Below the pieces are notes generated by a model. It worked only from the letters and a program-made list of their open reading frames with translations. It did not search any database and was not told the DNA's origin. DNA of 64,000 nt from Podospora comata (taxonomy: Eukaryota; Ascomycota; Sordariomycetes; Sordariales; Podosporaceae), in assembly GCA_017354895.1 (NCBI GenBank), contig CP071493.1, forward strand, positions 186,001 to 250,000, written 5' to 3'. The position numbers and the translations under genes were made by a program. Positions 46,602 to 57,894 of this stretch are shown here, piece after piece. How positions within the stretch are numbered: position 1 is the first letter of the stretch; every line of letters begins with the position of its first letter.

Positions 46602-48986
46602 GTGAGTTCGGAGGAAGAAAAAAGAGGTCGAGGAAGACGGTTGTGGGGGAAGGGGGGACAATAAACGAGTTTGATATGGCAAAGGATTCGTAGGGCTGGA
46701 ATGGACAAGCGCGAGGAATGGCGATAGACGGACAGATGAGTGAAGATCAGTCTGGTGTTTGAGAAAGAGAGCAAGGTCGAGCAGTTGGTCCGCGATCAGC
46801 CGGAGGTGACCCCGGGTATTATGTGACTGTGGACGGTTGAGACCCAGAGCAGAGGACCACTGTCTATCTCTCACTTGAAGAATGTATCTTGGTACCTCGC
46901 AGAGACAGTATCCCGGACGGTGGAGTCAAGATCTATAAGATCAAGACGGGCAAAGATCTAATAGTCAGAAAGAAAAGGAGGGGGAGGGGTGGAGGTAGAA
47001 GGGACAATGACTTGACTACTAGCAAGTGACCAGGAAGCGGGTGCAAGGTAGGGGCCCCTTGCCAGCACACATTGTTTGGTAGACTAGGCCCTATACATCA
47101 GCATCCTCTGAGCAGACGGGGTGTGTGTGTACCCAGGTACTGTACGTGGGGTGGGAAGGGGAAAATGGTATGTGTGTAGTATGCGGCTAGGTAGGTACCA
47201 TCAGACTGCGAGTGTACTTCGGGGAAAAAGGTGTGGGTGGGTGGGGGGGAGAGGGAGGAGTGAGTGTAACGTAGAGGGTTGCTTGTGTGTGCCCTGAGGC
47301 TGCAGGTGTGTGGGTAAGTTGTATGCTAAAAAGAGGAGCACGATGCAAACGAGCAGAACTGTGGCTGTCTAGTAGAATTCCAAAGCTATATCGTACCCGT
47401 ACAATACGAACACCAGGCACAAGTGTTGCCGTGGGGAGAGAGGGAGAGAGAGAGAGAGCGAGAGGCGTTGCTCGAGGAGGCCTGGGCCAGTAGCCTCATG
47501 GCCCATGTCTGCATTGGAGTCCAAAAAAACGGCAGCCAGAAAAAGTGACAGATATCCGACAGGGGATCGACACGGCCGGCCCTGGCCCACCGGAAAAAGC
47601 AGGAAGCCGTAACTGCGTAGACACAAGACAGGCGAGACTCAAGGGCGGTGACGGGTGACGGGTGACAGGCGACAGGCGGCAAAGAAGAAAAGCTAACACA
47701 AACTTATTGTCTTTTCTTTTGTTCCCTTACTGCAGCTTGTCGAGGTCGATAGTCGTTCGTGCATGATCCGGATGCCGTTCTGGTTTTCCCCGCTGGTTAT
47801 GGACGACGATGACGACTGGGGAGTGAGCCATGCCAAACTCAGACCGAAAAGCCGTTCCATTCCGCCAGTCTGCCCCACGGTCCCTCCTACCACTTGACAG
47901 ACGAGAGCAGTGGAAATGGCGGGAACATGAGGAAAAAAAAAAAAAAAAGGACAAGGCCTTGCGGAAGGGTGCAGAGGTCACCGGCCCTCTCGCCATGGGG
48001 GGACCAATCAACGATGCTGGCTCAAAACGGCTTTGGGCCAATTGGTTGAGCATGTCCAATGACAAACCCGGCCACTGCCTCAACAGGAGGCATTCTGCAC
48101 CGTGCGATGGACGGCGATGGACGACCATGGGACCTGGCAACAATTTGTGGTTATGCAAAGCGCGTTTCAGTCTTCTAGAAGCTTTGGAGAAAGAGATGCA
48201 GGTTCATTTGCGCTGCCTTGTTGATGCTTGTCAGTCCTGGCAGCCAGCCGCTGAGCCAGGGCGCGGGAAGCCGTCTCCCCACGGAGTCAACAAGGACCTT
48301 TCCCGGGGGTCCATAACATCCTCAGCGTCCCCAGCGTCCCAAGCATCCCGGGGCCATCTGTCGGTCTCCTCCGGTGCTGTCCATCTCTGACGCCCGTCTC
48401 CACGTACACGTGCGAAAGGCCCCAAAGGCCCATCTATCCCGGGCGCAGAGAAAGGCCTGCCAAGACGCAGTCACGGTCAAGTCTCGGTAGCGCAGGCGAG
48501 GGTTTTCCGAAAGGCGATCTGCTCAAGCGAACAAATGAGTGGCGCGATCATGTTCCACGCTCCGGATTCGGGAGGCGGCATCCTCAGACGTGACGGGGCA
48601 GGCCCCATGTCGGCGGAGATAATGGATATGATGACCTGGCCAGGTGGTGGTGTCACAAGAAAGAGTCAGGGGAGGTTGAAGAGTGCTGACGTTTGAGATT
48701 TTGCTGACTTCTTTTCTCGTGACTGTGGACAACAACAACTTGCTCTGAAATTGGCCGGATTTCCGGTCTTGTGCTGCAACATCGGCGGTGGATCTTACAT
48801 GTCTGTCTGTCTCTCTGTGGTGGCCGACCCCACGGTGCCGGGGAAAAGGGGTCCCCTTTACGGGCCGATGTCGCCCATCGCCCTGGCCACCCTTCCTCTT
48901 ACGGGCTATGATGAAGCTAGGTAGGTATTATCGATAATCTCCACGATGCGGCGGCAGGTGAGGGATGACCAGAGATTTGGCGTACA
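46602..48986. promoter_or_regulatory. Long upstream region of the forkhead gene
   Basis: 2.4 kb separating the forkhead start (minus) from the cactin 3' end (minus). It is rich in simple sequence: a GA run near 47436-47465, short GACGGGT/GACAGGC heptamer repeats near 47647-47676 and an A16 tract near 47934-47948. Long regulated promoters are common for developmental fungal regulators, which fits. No coding gene was accepted. Confidence 0.5.
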
Positions 48987-50932
48987 CTATTTCCTATAAT
49001 AAATCTTTGGTGGAACGTTAGTTGACCAAACAATGTGAGCACACAATAGCAGTTCCTTCTGACATACCTTCTTGAACTGAAAGTGGAGCTGAAGAATGCC
49101 CTTGTCAACACACCAGAGATGTCAGCATCGCGCTCGTAACACAGAAGAGGACGCATAAGGGAGATCAAAATGAAGCCTAGGCGGATTGGCTAGGGGAGGC
49201 TGACTATGACCGAGGGCGTGTCTAACGTCAACTGCTGTTGCGCGGCGCACATTTGCCTTCCTAGGCAGATGATTACCCAGTTGGGCCGTCGAGACCTGGG
49301 TCGCGCCTCACACCACACCACCACCACAAGCGGCACAGCATAGCGTTCCCCTGCCAAGCAGTGCCATAATGTGTTGCACAGGTCACAGACATATGTACAT
49401 ACCTTGTCAAAGCTGCTCTTGAAGCCACGCTCCTTCTTGGCGCTGTAGTCCCATTCGCGGTCGACGATGCGGAAGGCGATATCCTCGTAGGGCGGGCCGG
49501 CGATGAAACGAATGAGACAGGTGTCTTCGGACCCTGCGGGGGCTAGAGACTCTCCCTTTCTACGGCCGTGCTCCCGGATGATCTTGAATGTCGGTGCTTT
49601 GGTCTTGTCGATGAGGTCAGGGTAGAAGATGTTGAACTTGTAGCCCTGAACCACCTTGGGAGGGGGGTGGTCGTGGTCGTAGTGTGTCTGGTTGTACTTG
49701 TTCCACTCGTATCCCATCTGCACGCGGTTGAAGTAGCGCGGCTTTCGCGGCCGATACTTGTCCGCCCAGAGAGGCTTCGAGACTCCTGGCACCTCTTCCT
49801 CTGCCGTGAAGATCTCCTCGCCCTCGCTGATCCCCTTTGCAACCTCGCGGTCATACAAGGCCTTGGTCGCCTGAGAGAAGTCTTCGGTGCCGACAACAGC
49901 GAAGCGAGCAGTTCCCGGGGGTGGAGCACTGGATGAACCGGCACTGGCACTGGCACTGGCACTGGCCATCACAGCTGCCGATGGTCTGGATGCCGGCTTA
50001 GAGGAAGAACCGGCCGATCCCAACGCCGGCGCCGCCCCGGCGTAGCCATCGGAAGCCTCTAATTCCCTGGCCTTTTCCAGGTCACGGGTCTTGAGCAGGT
50101 CGACCCGGGCCGCCTTGATTTCTTCGCATATGCTCTTGAGAGTAGCCTTGGCCTTGTAAACCAAGAGACTCTTGAGGAGCTGTTCCCAATAGTCCGTGTC
50201 GATGGGCTCGTTGGACTGCAGCTTGGCCCTGATCTGCTTCTCGAGCGCCTCCAGCTGGGCCAGCGACTTGGGACTCAGGATTCGGTCCACATCCGACGCC
50301 ACCGAGGTCACAGCTCTTCCCTCCGGACCCTGTGGCTTCAGTTTCTGACGGCGGTCGGCGCACAGGGCGAGCAGCGCTGTCCAGTATTCCTTGTTCTTCT
50401 TGTTGCACTCGAGAGTGTGGTAGGACCTAATGTCTTCGTCGAGCTCCCTGAGCTGCGCCTCACCAAGACTTTCAAGGACGGCTTCGGGACCGAGAATGCT
50501 GATTTCGGCATCGGCATCATGGTCGTCAAAGATATCGCGGTCCGTGTCGATGAAGCGGAGGTTGAAGGCCAGATGGTCGATGGGTTTGGCTCGGTGCTCC
50601 CGGACGCGGATGTCGGCCTTCTTCTTTGCCTGGTTGAGGACGAACTTGTCCTCGTCTGCTACGAACTGCTCGGACTGCTGGTCTTGGGTCAGGTACCGTC
50701 CAGAAGCAGCAGCAGCAGCAGCAGCACTGTTTGCCCCGGTGCTCTTGGAAGGCGGCGGGCGGTGTGTTTTGGAAATACGGTTGGACGAGTCGAATCGAGG
50801 ACCCGTGATGTCTCTGTCCCTCTCTCTGTCCCCATCTCTTCCTCCTCCCGCTACTCTTCGGTCTCTGGTGTCCCTGTCGCCCTGAAGTGGCGACTTCCAG
50901 CCGTTGATCATTGCTTGTCTCCCGGGATCCAT
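48987..50932 (-). CDS. Cactin, spliceosome-associated protein
   Basis: Three exons, 50932-49403, 49100-49068 and 49004-48987, give 526 residues. The C-terminal cactin domain is unmistakable: LWADKYRPRKPRYFNRVQMG, then EWNKYNQTHYDHDHPPPKVVQGYKFNIFYPDLIDK, AGPPYEDIAFRIVDREWDYS, and after splicing FDKGILQLHFQFKKIYYRK, the conserved extreme C-terminus. Recovering that ending needs two tiny exons (11 codons; 5 codons plus stop) and a long 302-nt first intron. The N-terminal half holds the mid-region (QSEQFVADEDKFVLNQAKKKADIRVREHRAKPIDHLAFNLRF) and basic/acidic low-complexity stretches. Cactin is a nuclear factor needed for fidelity of pre-mRNA splicing. ATG 50932 (MDPGRQAMING) opens the protein. 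It is divergent from RTC1 at 51761. Confidence 0.92.
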
Positions 50933-51760
50933 GTTTGTCGGGCCGCCGCGGTGTGTGGTGGTGCAGGTTGTCGATGTTTCTTTTTTTGTCAAATAACGTG
51001 CTCGTATGGTCCCTGGCCGCCGGTAGCTGCTGTGATACCAGTAAAAAATGAATGGAATGTCGTCGTGCTACACACAGTCTTGGGTTCTGGGGATCGCCGA
51101 CCTGAGCCGGGCGCTGTTGAAAAGAAAAAGGGCAGAGATGGATGGATGGGAAAGTTGGAAGTCAGGAGGAGGCTGCAGCTGGCTTGCGGCACTGCGACAA
51201 GTGAAACCTTGCTTGCAGACTGGCTGCCAAGACACTATCGTCAGCTCGCCTTGCCCTGAAGCCCTGTAGTCCAGGTAGGTGTTATCGATAAGCCCTGCCC
51301 TGTTGCTGCTGTTCAGCTGTCTCAGCTGCTGTTGTGCTGGGGCACAGCTGCCGTGGGGGGTGGGTAATTTGACAGCAGATGCCGGAGCTTTGCCGGCGTC
51401 CCTCGTTGTCAATTGTGCCTTTGTGCTGCGTTCCATCTGCAGCAGTCACAGTTGAAGCTGTCGCAAGCAACACCTCTCAGACGGAACGGGGGCATCACCA
51501 GCGAAACTGGACGCGCCAACGCTGGGCTCAGGCACAGCACACAGCATCTTCCACACCATTGTTATCGATATCTAGCGCGCGTCTTATCAGCTCTCCACCA
51601 GTGCCTATCCCGAATACCTCCCTACCCACCTACCGTAGCTACGATAGCTACCTGAACTGCCCTGTCCTCCCTCGAATGCGATTCTATACTCGAGAACATA
51701 TACATCTCCCGTGATCCCATAACCATGCCACCGTGAATCGAGGAAAAGCCCCCCATTGCC
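50933..51760. promoter_or_regulatory. Divergent promoter region, cactin/RTC1
   Basis: 828 bp between two divergent housekeeping genes, so it carries both promoters. On the RTC1 side the leader contains a minimal upstream open frame (listed separately). TTATCGAT-type AT elements occur near 51286-51292 and 51560-51566. No TATA box close to either start was recognised. Confidence 0.5.
51725..51736 (+). promoter_or_regulatory. Minimal upstream ORF before RTC1
   Basis: ATG-CCA-CCG-TGA, three codons and a stop, ends 24 nt before the RTC1 start codon. The upstream ATG has A at -3. Such minimal uORFs commonly lower translation of the main frame; whether the transcript includes it is not shown. Confidence 0.45.
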
Positions 51761-54700
51761 ATGTATCACAACCAGGGCAAAATCATGCGCAAGCTACTCA
51801 ACAAACATGCGACAGACTCGCACGAGTCCACGGCCTCGGCGACTGTCACCAGCTCTCCCTCCAATAACTACCGACCAATCGCCCCCCAAAATGTCAGCTA
51901 CAAGACGGGTGCACCCTTGGCCTGCCTGGACCAGTCGCCTGACGGGAGAAGCGCTGTCCTGGCCAGCCACCATGTGCTGAAGCTGATCAAGCTCGACGGT
52001 GGACTTCGGGTACAAGAGGAAGTCGACTTGCGCGCAATCCTGACCTCGCAGCCTGCGCACCGTAACAATGTTTCTACTGGTGCCGTGGCCGACCAGTTGT
52101 CTATCCAGGATGTCAAGTGGGGGAGTGTTATCAACAGGGAGGTCCTCTTCACGGCCTGCACCAGCGGCATCATCTTTCAGTACGATGTGAACCGGGCCAA
52201 GGCTACAAGGGTCGGCGCGCCTCTTGAATTCATCCAGATGCGGGAGGACTCTCGCCAGGTCAACTCTCTCGACTTGAATCCCCATCACTCTTCATGGCTC
52301 TTGTCTGGAAGTCAGGACGGTCTGTTGCGGTGCTTCGATGTGCGCACGCCTGTTAACACCAGGACGTGGCCAACATACCGTGCTCTCCAGTCCTTCAAGT
52401 CACACGCGGATGGTGTCAGGCATGTCCAGTGGTCGCCCAAGGACGGCTTCCTATTTGCCTGCGGGACAGAGCAAGGGATGGTGCTGAAGTGGGACATGCG
52501 GAAACCAAGCTCCCCTATTCTGAGGATCAATGCCCACGAAAAGGCCTGTACCTCGATTGCATGGCATGAGGATGGCACCCATCTTGTCAGTGCTGGGCTG
52601 GACAGCAAGTGCAACATCTGGGACATGTCCAAGACGGACAAGAGACAGAAGCCAAAGTATGTTATATCAACACCTGCCCCTGTTGGCTCACTGGCATGGC
52701 GGCCTGGCCAATGGTCAGCAACAGCACAGGGCAAGCGGGCCTCGCAGCTCGCGGTGTCCTACGATGAAAGCGGCATGAAGCGGTTTGGCATGAATTCAGT
52801 TCACATCTGGGACCTCGCTCGCCCTACCATGCCCTACAAAGAAATCCAGAGGTTCGACTACGCACCCAACTCCATTCTCTGGCACGACCAATACCTCCTC
52901 TGGACCGCTGGCCGCGACGGCTTCCACCAGTGTGACGTCTCCTTTGCGCCCAAGGTCATGGACCGCCAAACAATGTCGGCCTTTGCCTTTTCCTCACAAG
53001 GCGAGGTCGCGATGTGCTTGGACGAGCGACCTATGCCCACCCGCCCCCGACCCAACATTGTTCACCATGACAATGCTTCCACTGACGGAACACCATCTTA
53101 CAGCTCGAGCCCACCTACTCCAAGATTCAGCGTCAGTCGCAGTGATTCCGAGGATGACGCTGTTGGCAGCTTCTTGGGCTCCAGGCAGCCAGGCAACGGC
53201 AGCCGCAAACGCAGAGCGAGCATGCGATCTGCGAATACCCTCAGTACCACACCACCTGTTGGGCCTGCCATGGGCGAGACACTGTCACTGGAAGATACGA
53301 TCAAAGTGACGGGTACATACCAGCCAAATCAAGCCATGGCCATCGGCACATATCCGGGCCCTACCAATGCCGAGGTAGATGTCTATCTCAGCCTCAACTA
53401 CCTCCAGGCCATCCATCTAGAGCTACCTTACAAACCCGGTGGGCCGTCTTTGCCAGAGCGGATGACGACCATCTTGGACCACTTTGCTCAAGCTGCCGCT
53501 AGAGTTAGACTTTCAAGACTCTCACACACCTGGATGAACATCCTCTTCCTGATCAAGCTTCTCCTCGAGCGTCGCGCACAGTACCACCTCGAGGTTCGGA
53601 TGGACAAGTACCAAAACTCAACCATCAAAAAGAAAGATGTGGCTAGACATCGGTCACTGGGCCAGCTCTTTGCCGAACCACCCAGCTTTGGGATCGGCGG
53701 GGGAACAAGCCCACGGAAGATGGCCTCTCTAGCAAGTTTCGACCGGGTCCTTCATCCACGATCACTTTTATCTGAAGAGCTCGAAAGCACCTCCAATCAA
53801 CCTACCCCGCTGGCTCGCCCGGTTCCCGATACACAAGTTATCCAGATTGATGACAATGGGCGCAAGAAGCTCACACCCATCATCGAACCAGAGAGCTTCA
53901 CGCTGCCTCCGGCGGCCCATTCTCGCTCCCTCGAGCCCAGGCCTCGACTAGATTCAGTGCCCCTGTCGGTCACCAGTCATGACAGTGAGGCCACCAATGC
54001 CAGCACCGAGGGCTACGACTTTTATGACGCCGAGGCCCTCAGTAAGGCCATTGACGTGCCCACGAGACCCAAGCTGACCAAAGTCATAGACTTTCGAGAG
54101 CCTGGCTCGCCCAGCCGTGTTCGAAAGCCGCCCGTTTTGCGACATGATTCGGATGATAGTTTCACCCGACTCTTTTCCGTCTCGGACGAAAGCAGGGAGG
54201 CGACTGACCTTGTCCGGACCTCGGACAGCGACACTCCGTCGCAGCTCATGAGGGAGGCCATTGTGGCCGCCATTCGGCGCGACCAGCCAAGTGCCAGCGG
54301 AAGCGGAAGCGAAGACGGCGAATACGAAAGCCGCATCCGTGGCAAACAGATCGCTGCCGGAAGCTCGCCTGGCCGTCATCCAAAGCGGCAATTGCTTCAG
54401 CGTACCGAGACTGACATGACATCGTACACTGCCTTTACCGATGAGCACCACGCCATCACCCAGACCACCACCGACAGCTTCGAGTCGCGCTTCCCGTCAC
54501 AGACAACGGATGGCGGCTTTGGCATGGACTCTCCAGTCCGACAGAGCGGTATTGAGTCTCCTGGGCAGCCACAGGGGCTGCTGTCTGTCGAGGCTGACTT
54601 GTCCCCCGAAGATGATTTGTCCCCCCATATTGTAGAGACGGATTACCTCTACTGGCCCGGCGACCCAAGCTACCCGCACTTGCTCTGGTCCTCGAATGGA

Positions 54701-55897
54701 TCATTTGGGGCTATTGAAAACCTAATCCAACCCGAGCAGCAGATTGCAGCCACGCTGGCCTACGAAGTTCGCAAGACAGCCCGTGACGCGGCCGCCATCG
54801 TCCTGCTGCTCAAGCCCCTACTTGCGCCTGATGTCCTTGACTCTTTTCAAGCGGCAGCTATCCTCAAGCAACACCACCAGCGTCTGATGAAGCTCCAGGC
54901 TTTTACCGAGGCGGCTCTCATGCGCAAAATGTGTATGAAGGGATGGCCTGGAGGGGTGCTGTCCAACTGGGGCGAGAACCACCCGAATGTCACTAGCCCG
55001 GCTCAACGAGGTGTCCAAGTTGGCCTCCTTTGTTCCAGCTGCCGGAAGCCGAGAGAGATTGACCGATCCGAGGGGTCAAATGAGACCATCTGGATGTGTA
55101 AACGTTGTAAGGCCAGCATGGCCCCTTGTGCTGTCTGTCAACAGCGTGATATCGCTCCCACCCCCGGCTCGCGGGGCAATACGAAGAAAGGTGATGAGGA
55201 GGAGCCGGTGTTGGCTACCTGGTGGATTTGTCCTGGCTGCGGTCACGGTGGACATTCTAACTGCCTCCAGCTTTGGCATGAAGGGTTTGAGAACGAATGC
55301 AGTTCCACCGACCCGGATATTCTTGCCGAGTTCCAGAGTGATGGTTATTGTCCCATGGATGGGTGTGGACACACATGTCTGCCCGGAAAGGGAAGGCTCG
55401 AGACAGCTGCGGCCAGGACAGAAGAGGTTGGTCGGGCGGCAGCGAGGGAGGCAACGCGCAATGCAACCAGCATGAAGGCGTCTGCAGACACGGAGAGCAT
55501 AGTGGGCGGTCTCCAAGGCCACCATCATCCTCACCCACCTCACCAGTACCGCACCACGGGAAGCGGCAAGATCTTGGATGACCCGTACCACCAGTACCCT
55601 CACTATCCTTCCCACGGGGTCAATATTTCGAATGATGAGCACAGCGTACCCCAAAGCAGGGCCGTAGAGAGCGTTAGGGAGTCTCTGGCCAGCATGGGCA
55701 TCTCTTCTCATTCCCATGGCGGCAGCAGCAGCACAAGACACAGCACGCCAGGAGCCAGCATATTGAGCTCGAGCCCGGGCAGCAGGTCGGCAATGATGGC
55801 TGCTGCTGATAGGGCGAGTGGCGGTCACGGTGGTGGGGATGGCAGGGAGCGGAGGAAGAGCGTCAAGTTTGTTGCGCAGGAGGATACCAAGCATTGA
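51761..55897 (+). CDS. RTC1: RTC1/SEA2-type SEA (GATOR2-like) complex subunit, WDR24 homologue
   Basis: Single exon of 1378 residues. The N-terminal third is a WD40 propeller (about 60-430) with repeats ending in patterns such as WLLSGSQDGLLRCFDVR and HLVSAGLDSKCNIWDMS. A long disordered Ser/Pro/acidic middle with a helical alpha-solenoid part follows (about 560-620 and 960-1075). The C-terminus is a RING-like zinc domain at about 1090-1205: CSSCRKPREID, MCKRCKASMAPCAVCQQ, WWICPGCGHGGHSNCLQLWH, CPMDGCGHTCLPGK. This architecture is that of RTC1/Sea2 (WDR24), a vacuolar-membrane subunit of the SEACAT/GATOR2 complex, which relays amino-acid status to TORC1. Length fits fungal orthologues. A three-codon upstream open frame precedes the start. 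Confidence 0.93.
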   Translation: MYHNQGKIMRKLLNKHATDSHESTASATVTSSPSNNYRPIAPQNVSYKTGAPLACLDQSPDGRSAVLASHHVLKLIKLDGGLRVQEEVDLRAILTSQPAHRNNVSTGAVADQLSIQDVKWGSVINREVLFTACTSGIIFQYDVNRAKATRVGAPLEFIQMREDSRQVNSLDLNPHHSSWLLSGSQDGLLRCFDVRTPVNTRTWPTYRALQSFKSHADGVRHVQWSPKDGFLFACGTEQGMVLKWDMRKPSSPILRINAHEKACTSIAWHEDGTHLVSAGLDSKCNIWDMSKTDKRQKPKYVISTPAPVGSLAWRPGQWSATAQGKRASQLAVSYDESGMKRFGMNSVHIWDLARPTMPYKEIQRFDYAPNSILWHDQYLLWTAGRDGFHQCDVSFAPKVMDRQTMSAFAFSSQGEVAMCLDERPMPTRPRPNIVHHDNASTDGTPSYSSSPPTPRFSVSRSDSEDDAVGSFLGSRQPGNGSRKRRASMRSANTLSTTPPVGPAMGETLSLEDTIKVTGTYQPNQAMAIGTYPGPTNAEVDVYLSLNYLQAIHLELPYKPGGPSLPERMTTILDHFAQAAARVRLSRLSHTWMNILFLIKLLLERRAQYHLEVRMDKYQNSTIKKKDVARHRSLGQLFAEPPSFGIGGGTSPRKMASLASFDRVLHPRSLLSEELESTSNQPTPLARPVPDTQVIQIDDNGRKKLTPIIEPESFTLPPAAHSRSLEPRPRLDSVPLSVTSHDSEATNASTEGYDFYDAEALSKAIDVPTRPKLTKVIDFREPGSPSRVRKPPVLRHDSDDSFTRLFSVSDESREATDLVRTSDSDTPSQLMREAIVAAIRRDQPSASGSGSEDGEYESRIRGKQIAAGSSPGRHPKRQLLQRTETDMTSYTAFTDEHHAITQTTTDSFESRFPSQTTDGGFGMDSPVRQSGIESPGQPQGLLSVEADLSPEDDLSPHIVETDYLYWPGDPSYPHLLWSSNGSFGAIENLIQPEQQIAATLAYEVRKTARDAAAIVLLLKPLLAPDVLDSFQAAAILKQHHQRLMKLQAFTEAALMRKMCMKGWPGGVLSNWGENHPNVTSPAQRGVQVGLLCSSCRKPREIDRSEGSNETIWMCKRCKASMAPCAVCQQRDIAPTPGSRGNTKKGDEEEPVLATWWICPGCGHGGHSNCLQLWHEGFENECSSTDPDILAEFQSDGYCPMDGCGHTCLPGKGRLETAAARTEEVGRAAAREATRNATSMKASADTESIVGGLQGHHHPHPPHQYRTTGSGKILDDPYHQYPHYPSHGVNISNDEHSVPQSRAVESVRESLASMGISSHSHGGSSSTRHSTPGASILSSSPGSRSAMMAAADRASGGHGGGDGRERRKSVKFVAQEDTKH

Positions 55898-56538
55898 TGA
55901 TTATCAGGATGATATCAGGAGTTATTTGCGTTGCTTGTGACCTGATTGGTGGTTTTGGGAGGATTAGGAGGGGTTGTGTCACTTTGAGATTTCCACCAGG
56001 GGAGATAACAGAGTGTGGCTTTTGTCGTCAGAAGAACTTTTGTATGTACTGTACTGTATATAGGCGACCTGTAAGATACCATCAACCATCAAATCACAGC
56101 TGCTGGTTGGCTTCTTTGCTTCGGTTCTTCCTTCCGGGTTTCCTGGCAGCACACCCTCTTGTGACTTGAAGCTTCCGTGCCAAGCCAATACCCATGACGA
56201 CAGACCTCGCCTTGACATGCACGATCGGCACATCTTACAGCAGAATGGGGGGGGGTTGAGTAATTCAGCATTGACATGGCTGAGGTGTTGGTGCTTCCAG
56301 TTACATTGTTCTTGATATCATGCTCGGGATTATCCTTAAAGGGGATAAGAAGGCGGCTTGTGTAACCTTGGAGTGGGCTTCGCCAAGGGGGGGAGGGTAC
56401 AAATAATAGAATTCGGGGTTATGCCTGAGGGTAGTGTTGCTGTAGATGAATGGGTATAAGAGGCCTTGTTTCTCACTGGTCCTGGCCCTCTTCCGGGGTG
56501 TCTTTAGACAAGCATACCTCAGTCGATACACAGTCACC
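55898..56538. other. Intergenic, no gene seen
   Basis: 641 bp between two plus-strand genes, containing the RTC1 terminator and the promoter of the NAD(P)-binding gene. A G-run lies near 56248-56257. Nothing else recognised. Confidence 0.5.
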
Positions 56539-57894
56539 ATGTCAGGCATTCCAGTCTTTTTGTATGTCATTCCCTGCCCTCTGACCAGCGTTGTCTGACA
56601 TGTTGTAGCATTGGTGCCTCGGGGCACATTGGTGCTGCTGTTCTCCAGGCCCTACATGCTGCTCACCCTGAGCTGCCGATCCGGGCTCTTGTCCGTCAGC
56701 TGGAAGATGTGGACCACCTAGACTCCCTTTATCAGAGTTGTGTCGCGTCCGTCCTGGGAACTCTTGAGGACGTAGGAATCGTCGCTGAAGAGGCCGCAAG
56801 GGCCCAGCTTGTTATCAGTATGCTTTTACTCCTTTACCACATTTCCCTAAGACCACAATACCCCTTTAACACAATACCACATTACCACATTACCACATTA
56901 CCACATTACCACATTACCACATTACCACATTACCACATTACCACTTTACCACATCACCACATTACCACATTACCACATTCCCCTCCCTCTTTTTCTCCAT
57001 CTCTCTCTGTCATTCCAAATAGGCAGCTAACAAACACCCTCAGATTGCGCCCCCAACTTCGCCCTCCCCTTACCCACCCTCCTCCCCTCCCTATCATCCA
57101 ACCCCCACCCCCAAACCTTCCTCCTCCAAACCTCGGGCGCAGCCCGCATCTGGCCTCCGCCCTCAGGCCTAACCCCCCACCCCAAGATCTGGTCCGACCT
57201 CACCGACCTCTCCTCCCTCCCCACCGACACCACCCACGCCGCCCAAGATATCACCGTCTCGACCTATCCCGGCATCAACACCGCCATCATCTCCCCTACT
57301 TTTGTCATTGGAAAATCCCCCAGTGTGAGACACAAGCATCCGATTATCTTTCCCGACCTGATGCACGTCACTCGTCAACAAGGGCAGGCGTTTGTTGTCG
57401 AACAAGGAAAAAACCTCACCACATTTGTTGACACGGAGGAGCTGGCCGGGTTGTATGTTTTGCTCGTTGGGGATGCCCTGCGCTGTATCAGAGGAGAAAA
57501 ACAGGTGGATGAGAATATCTGGGGAGAAAAGGGGTATTTCTTCGCAGGGGGGTGGGAGGTGAGCATGAGGGAGTTTATCGTTGATTGGTTGCTTCCTGTT
57601 TTGGAGGGGAATGAAACGAGCAAAACGTGGTTGAGGAATCAGGAGGGGAAAGGGGTCAAGGAGTTGGGGTTGGGGGAGGTGGTGGGGAGTATACTGGGGC
57701 GGTTTGAAGGCCAGGAGGGGGAGGCGTGGAGTAGGCATATTGCTGAGGGGTTTGGGACGAGCATGAGGATTAGGGGGGATAGGGGGAGACGGTACCTTGG
57801 GTGGGAGCCGACGGGGAGGGTCAAGTTGGGGGAGGCGGTAGAGGCGGTGGTGAGGTATTTTGAGGAGAGGGAGAAGTCAATTACTGAGTTGTAG
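56539..57894 (+). CDS. NAD(P)-binding Rossmann reductase/epimerase-like protein
   Basis: Three exons, 56539-56561, 56609-56817 and 57044-57894, give 360 residues. The first intron splits the Rossmann glycine motif: MSGIPVFF then IGASGHIGAAVLQAL (GxxGxxG at residues 10-16). Exon 3, entered at the second possible acceptor (CAG before 57044) to keep phase, continues NCAPNFALPLPTLLPS and FLLQTSGAARIW, the TSG active-site/strand region of this NmrA/extended-SDR-like family, then INTAIISPTFVIGKSPSVRHKHPI. Fungal members are oxidoreductases or redox sensors without known substrate. Intron 2 (226 nt) contains the ATTACCAC minisatellite. The stop codon overlaps the convergent small-protein gene by 14 bp. 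Confidence 0.82.
56881..56976. repeat. ATTACCAC octamer minisatellite inside an intron
   Basis: Twelve head-to-tail 8-base units: eight perfect ATTACCAC, then TTTACCAC, ATCACCAC and two more perfect. A partly matching unit (AATACCAC) precedes them. The array fills much of intron 2 of the NAD(P)-binding gene. It is the reverse complement of the consensus inferred for the degenerate array at 3843-3930. Confidence 0.95.
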
